DNA of 24,244 nucleotides from Clostridiales bacterium (lineage in GTDB: Bacteria > Bacillota > Clostridia > Oscillospirales > Oscillospiraceae), in NCBI GenBank assembly GCA_021205375.1, contig JAJPXR010000111.1, forward strand, positions 3,520 to 27,763. Reading direction: 5' to 3'. Within the stretch, counting starts at the first letter, position 1, and each line of letters starts with the position of its first letter. Shown piece after piece: positions 21,040 to 24,244 of the stretch. A model generated the notes under the pieces. It did no database searches. It saw only the letters and a program-made list of their open reading frames with translations, and had not been told where the DNA came from. A program made the translations under genes and the position numbers.

Positions 21040-22129
21040 ACCGCACTTCCGCCCCGGTATAATACCACGCCAAAATCTCCTCCGCGGTCTTCCCCTCCTT
21101 GGCCAAGGCGTTGGCCCCGTACTGGCTCATCCCTACCCCGTGGCCGTAGCCGGTGACATAGAAGGTAATTGTGTCCCCATCGCACTCCACCGTGAAGGTG
21201 GCGCTGCGCAGGTCGAACAGGGTGCGCACCTGGCTGGTGTCCACCGTCACCCCGCCGATTTCGATGGAGACGGGGAGGCCCGTCTCGTCGTAGGTCTCTT
21301 CCCCGAACCAGTCCGCGCAGTCCTCTGCGCTCAAGTCGGCCTCCGGGTACGCCTCCAAAAAGGCGGCGGCGAAGTCCGCCTTGTCCACCGAGACGGCGCT
21401 GTAGTAGTTGGGGGCGGCGTCCTCCCCCTCCGGGCTTTCCACCGCCTGGAGATAGGGGATGTCCTGCCCCCACACCTCCAGGGCGGATTTGGTGCTGCCG
21501 GCGCTGATGGCGTGGAACGCCGCCAAAATCGGCTCCCCCTCGTAGTAGAGGGCCAGGCCGTCGGTGCCGGTCACCGCCTGGGTGATTTTTGCCACGTAGC
21601 TGTCGGCCTTGTCGCTGTCCCACTGGGCCATGCGGTCCTCCACAGACATCCACGCCTGGCAGCAGCCGGAGTCCCCGCAGATGTCCGCCTCTGGGTGATT
21701 GGCGCTGGGGTTTTCCAGCCGGTAGAGGGTATACGTCCGGGCGGCGATGGCCTGGGCGCAAAGTGCCTCCTGCTGGAAGGCGGCGGGCATTTCCGCCGCC
21801 ACCACCCCCCACAGGTAGTCCGCCAGGGTCATGGTCTCCGTCTCCCCGTCCAGCAGCACCGTCAGGGTGACGCTGCCGTCCAGGGTGTCCGCCTGTTGCA
21901 TGGGAGCGGATTCCGCCGCCGATGGTTCCACGGAGGATTCCGCCGAGGCGTCCGCGCCGTCGGCGGGGTCGATGTCCAGCGCCGCGGCGCTCTGCTCCGC
22001 CAGGGCCGCAGGCAGCACCAGCGCCAGGGGCAGCAGGAATTGCAGCGCAAAAAGGCCCAACGCCGTCAGCACCGTGGCCCTGTGGCTCCGGGCGGGATGT
22101 TTTGCAAGTTTTCTTGGTTTACGTTTCAT
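21026..22129 (-). CDS. spoIID: Stage II sporulation protein D (SpoIID)
   Basis: SpoIID is the membrane-anchored lytic transglycosylase that thins peptidoglycan during engulfment of the forespore. The 367-residue protein has a basic N-terminus, one membrane segment at about 20-44, and an Ala/Ser/Glu-rich low-complexity linker (45-80). The SpoIID domain follows: YLWGVVAAEMPA with likely catalytic Glu113, ALCAQAIAARTYTLYRLEN, a Cys-containing stretch ICGDSGCCQAW that could bind zinc as reported for the Clostridioides enzyme, and GYGHGVGMSQYGANALAKEG near the end. No clear ribosome binding site or sigma-E promoter could be fixed. The last four codons and stop lie in a heptad repeat, so the C-terminus may differ from relatives. 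It stands alone, divergent from citrate synthase. Confidence 0.93.
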   Translation of the reverse strand: MKRKPRKLAKHPARSHRATVLTALGLFALQFLLPLALVLPAALAEQSAAALDIDPADGADASAESSVEPSAAESAPMQQADTLDGSVTLTVLLDGETETMTLADYLWGVVAAEMPAAFQQEALCAQAIAARTYTLYRLENPSANHPEADICGDSGCCQAWMSVEDRMAQWDSDKADSYVAKITQAVTGTDGLALYYEGEPILAAFHAISAGSTKSALEVWGQDIPYLQAVESPEGEDAAPNYYSAVSVDKADFAAAFLEAYPEADLSAEDCADWFGEETYDETGLPVSIEIGGVTVDTSQVRTLFDLRSATFTVECDGDTITFYVTGYGHGVGMSQYGANALAKEGKTAEEILAWYYTGAEVRSISN

Positions 22130-22207
22130 TTTTACTCAACGCAGCCCTTTCCCGGCAGAGTTTTTAGTTGATTTTAGACAGAATTTTTCCGTAACATCCA
22201 TTTTAAG

Positions 22208-22236
22208 TTGACTGTTCGGCTTCGAAAGGGTATACT
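22208..22236 (+). promoter_or_regulatory. Sigma-A promoter of citrate synthase
   Basis: TTGACT (22208-22213), 17 bp, TATACT (22231-22236). The leader to the start codon is about 70 nt. Confidence 0.85.
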
Positions 22237-22311
22237 GGTAACAAGGAAGATGAAAAAGCGAGCTGCATTTTATTCATTCTGACTATTCCACATAAAAGGC
22301 GTTGACCCGGT

Positions 22312-23682
22312 ATGACAAAACCCATCTCTTCCAGCACGACCGAATACATCCACACCCTGTCCCAGGACTACAGCAAAACCAACTTCATTGATTCCAGGAT
22401 CTCCGACAGGGCCGACATCAAGCGGGGCCTGCGGAACAAGGACGGCACCGGCGTCATGGCCGGCGTCACCCAGATCGGCAACGTCCACGGCTACTATATG
22501 CAGGACGGCGAGCGCTGCCCCATGGAGGGCAAGCTCATCTACCGGGGCATCAACGTGGAGGACCTGATAAGGGGCTTCGCGTCGGAGGGGCGCTTTGGCT
22601 TCGAGGAGACGGCCTACCTGCTGCTGATGGGCGAGTTGCCCAACCGCCACCAGTTGGACGGGTTCAACGACGCGCTGGACGAGTTCCGGCCCCTGCCCCA
22701 TATGTTCAGCGAGGACATGATCATCCGAAACCCCAGCCGGGACATCATGAACAAGCTGGGCCGCAGCATCCTGACCCTCTATTCCTATGACGAGGACCCG
22801 GAAACCAGAACCATTGAGAACGAGCTGCGGCTGGCCATGCAGCTCATCGCCCGGACCCCCATGATCATCTCCCACGCCTATGCCGCCAAGCGCTGCTACT
22901 TCGACAAAGGCTCCCTGTACCTCCACCGGGCCATTCCCGGCAAGGGGGCGGCGGAGAACATCCTGGCCGCCATCCGGGAGGACCAGCAATACACCGACGA
23001 GGAGGCCAAGCTGCTGGACATGTGCCTGACCCTCCACGCCGAGCACGGCGGCGGCAACAACTCCACCTTCACCTGCCGGGTGGTGTCCTCCTCCTATACG
23101 GACATCTACGCCAGCATCTCCGCGGCGGTGGGGTCCCTGAAAGGCCCCCGGCACGGCGGGGCCAACATCCGCTGCAAGCAGATGACCGACATGATCTACG
23201 ACATGGTGCGGGACCCCAAGGACGACGACGAGATCAAGAACATCCTCAGCCGCATCCTGAAAGGGGAGCTGTTCGACCACTCCGGCCTGATTTACGGCAT
23301 GGGCCACGCCATCTACACCCTGTCCGACCCCCGCGCCAAGGTCCTCAAGCGCTTCGCCCGGCACCTGGCCGAGGTCAAGGGCCTGTCGGAGCGGCTGGAC
23401 CTCATCGAGAGCGTGGAGCGGCTGACCCCGGAGGTGTTCGCCTCGGTGAAGGGCAGCGACAAGCCCATGTGCGCCAACGTGGACCTGTACTCCGGCTTTG
23501 TCTACGACATGCTGAACATCCCGGAGGACCTGTACACCCCCCTCTTCGCCACCGCCCGTATGCTGGGCTGGTGCGCTCACCGCATCGAGGAGATTTACTG
23601 CAACCCCGGCAAGATCATCCGCCCGGCTTACAAGGCCATCGTCCCGGTGAAGCCCTTCGTGCCCCTGGACGACCGGGTGTGA
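22312..23682 (+). CDS. gltA: Citrate synthase
   Basis: This 456-residue enzyme condenses oxaloacetate and acetyl-CoA to citrate. It belongs to the clostridial Si-type citrate synthase family: GKLIYRGINVEDLIRGF near residue 77, LTLHAEHGGGNNSTF with active-site His (H242 or H245), GLIYGMGHAIYTLSDPRA with H332, and a terminal MLGWCAHRIEEI segment carrying an Arg-containing substrate loop. It is longer than the roughly 370-residue Bacillus form because of an N-terminal extension seen in many Clostridia. Methylcitrate synthase activity cannot be excluded. AAAGGCG is a moderate ribosome binding site. No aconitase or isocitrate dehydrogenase gene is adjacent. A terminator-like hairpin follows. Confidence 0.95.
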   Translation: MTKPISSSTTEYIHTLSQDYSKTNFIDSRISDRADIKRGLRNKDGTGVMAGVTQIGNVHGYYMQDGERCPMEGKLIYRGINVEDLIRGFASEGRFGFEETAYLLLMGELPNRHQLDGFNDALDEFRPLPHMFSEDMIIRNPSRDIMNKLGRSILTLYSYDEDPETRTIENELRLAMQLIARTPMIISHAYAAKRCYFDKGSLYLHRAIPGKGAAENILAAIREDQQYTDEEAKLLDMCLTLHAEHGGGNNSTFTCRVVSSSYTDIYASISAAVGSLKGPRHGGANIRCKQMTDMIYDMVRDPKDDDEIKNILSRILKGELFDHSGLIYGMGHAIYTLSDPRAKVLKRFARHLAEVKGLSERLDLIESVERLTPEVFASVKGSDKPMCANVDLYSGFVYDMLNIPEDLYTPLFATARMLGWCAHRIEEIYCNPGKIIRPAYKAIVPVKPFVPLDDRV

Positions 23683-23707
23683 GCGGATATTCCACAGAAA
23701 AGCAAGA

Positions 23708-23747
23708 CCCCGGACACAGCTCGTCGGCTGCGTCCGGGGGCCTGTTT
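23708..23747 (+). terminator. Probable terminator of gltA
   Basis: CCCCGGAC pairs with GTCCGGGG and, inside a one-base mismatch, CAGC pairs with GCTG. The T tract is poor (GCCTGTTTG), so termination may be incomplete. Confidence 0.7.
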
Positions 23748-23826
23748 GTGGCGAAAAAGGGCGCTTATTTTGCAATATTCACAGAGACATCCTGCAAAAT
23801 CGCCGCAAACCTTGTCAGGTCTACCC

Positions 23827-23855
23827 TTGCGGCGGCGGGTCGGCTGTGCTATAAT
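23827..23855 (+). promoter_or_regulatory. Promoter of the glycine riboswitch transcript
   Basis: TTGCGG (23827-23832), 17 bp, consensus TATAAT (23850-23855) with an extended -10 TG. The start would be near 23862. Confidence 0.87.
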
Positions 23856-23887
23856 ACGTTTAACTTCCATAGCGACAATTGAACATC

Positions 23888-23981
23888 GTGCGGGATGAAC
23901 GGCTCAGAAGCGGCAGACAAAGGCGTCTGAAATCATCAGGCGTCTTTTTATTGTAACAAGGCGACCGAGCCACGACCGCAC
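23888..23981 (+). ncRNA. Structured 5' leader domain upstream of the glycine aptamer
   Basis: GTGCGG (23888-23893) pairs with CCGCAC (23976-23981) and GGCTC (23901-23905) pairs with GAGCC (23967-23971), enclosing a region with a CAGAC/GTCTG hairpin and a repeated AGGCGTCT. It lacks the conserved glycine-aptamer residues. It could be a degenerate first aptamer or a separate scaffold. Confidence 0.45.
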
Positions 23982-24073
23982 TCTGGAGAACCCCATGCGG
24001 CCTCACGGCTCGATGGGTGCCGAAGGTGCAAGCGGCCCGACAGGGCTGTAATCTCTCAGGCAAAAGGACAGAG
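23981..24073 (+). ncRNA. Glycine riboswitch aptamer
   Basis: The conserved glycine-aptamer strands are all present: CTCTGGAGAAC at the 5' side, GGTGCCGAAGGTGCAAGC in the middle, and ATCTCTCAGGCAAAAGGAC followed by AGAG at the 3' side, closing P1 with the initial CTCT. Only one recognisable aptamer is seen, rather than the classic tandem pair. A terminator at 24099 and an AGCS symporter start follow, so glycine is expected to control uptake or export of glycine or alanine. Confidence 0.93.
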
Positions 24074-24098
24074 AACGTATGCTTACGCTGCTTTTTGC

Positions 24099-24129
24099 CG
24101 GGACCCGCCTTTGGTGGGTCCCGTTTTTT
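24099..24129 (+). terminator. Riboswitch expression-platform terminator
   Basis: CGGGACCCGCC pairs with GGTGGGTCCCG (one G-U pair) around TTT, followed by six T residues. It lies between the aptamer and the symporter gene. Confidence 0.93.
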
Positions 24130-24189
24130 GTCGTTAGAGCAAGCTGGACGGAATACCGTCCCCTGAAAAGAAGAAAAGGAGGAATCAAC

Positions 24190-24244
24190 GTGATTGAAGT
24201 AATCACTAACGTCAACACCGCCGTCAACAACGTGGTGTGGGGCT
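24190..24244 (+). CDS. Sodium:alanine/glycine symporter (AGCS family), 5' end only
   Basis: Only 18 codons are present. GTG at 24190 has AGGAGG 7 bp upstream. The visible sequence, Met-IEVITNVNTAVNNVVWG, matches the usual N-terminus of AGCS family symporters (alanine or glycine with Na+), where NxxVWGP precedes the first membrane helix. The glycine riboswitch upstream supports glycine or alanine transport. The rest of the gene lies beyond the window. Confidence 0.8.
   Translation, partial: MIEVITNVNTAVNNVVWG

Noticed and set aside
22250..22282. A 10-codon leader peptide (MKKRAAFYSF) before gltA
   Set aside because: The AAGGA lies only 2 bp before the ATG, and no attenuator hairpin or regulatory codon run follows.
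22270..23775. A 501-codon frame antisense to citrate synthase
   Set aside because: Shadow of GC-rich coding sequence; gltA has the promoter and conserved active-site motifs.

Overview
The window looks like the chromosome of a GC-rich, spore-forming Gram-positive member of the Clostridia, most likely an Oscillospiraceae-type gut anaerobe (Oscillibacter/Flavonifractor/Pseudoflavonifractor-like). This rests on the housekeeping gene order (rplI-dnaB-tilS, hpt-ftsH, rplM-rpsI), a sporulation gene (spoIID), a CIRCE operator, a glycine riboswitch before an AGCS symporter, a BspA-type LRR/fibronectin surface protein, and AGGAGG-type ribosome binding sites. The genus is inference; no rRNA is present.

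Layout. 1-1179: 3' end of a secreted leucine-rich-repeat/FnIII protein, closed by a terminator. 1524-8382 (+): rplI, dnaB, tilS (4-bp overlap with dnaB), hpt, ftsH and a small membrane protein. 8746-9992 (+): a DUF1349 protein and a flavin-reductase-domain protein. 10174-12093 (+): htpG under a promoter overlapped by a perfect CIRCE operator. 12568-13415 (+): rplM-rpsI. 13540-15275 (-): aroE then aroD. 15469-16833 (-): a MATE efflux protein. 17250-20456 (-): queD-queE-folE-queC-queF, a complete GTP-to-preQ1 pathway, preceded by a leader with a promoter, a candidate preQ1 aptamer, a possible antiterminator and an intrinsic terminator. 21026-22129 (-): spoIID. 22312-23682 (+): citrate synthase. 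23827-24244 (+): promoter, glycine riboswitch, terminator and the first codons of an AGCS symporter.

The most striking feature is not a gene. Eight of the larger intergenic gaps carry copies of one composite non-coding element, together about 2.4 kb or 10 % of the window. A complete copy has arms beginning GAAACCCCTCC and ending GGAGGGGTTTC, interchangeable hairpin cassettes, a conserved core starting GGATAGTGCTTG, and often flanking arrays of tandem 7-bp units (AGCTAAC-like or CAATTAG/CAATGTG-like). Copies occur in both orientations and as half elements. One sits inside the que operon, and some heptad arrays supply the stop codon of the neighbouring gene. I know of no named family matching this, but I could not search.

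The genes are otherwise core metabolism and housekeeping. The que operon makes preQ1 for queuosine tRNA modification, tilS modifies tRNA-Ile, and the ribosomal protein genes and htpG/ftsH serve translation and protein quality control.
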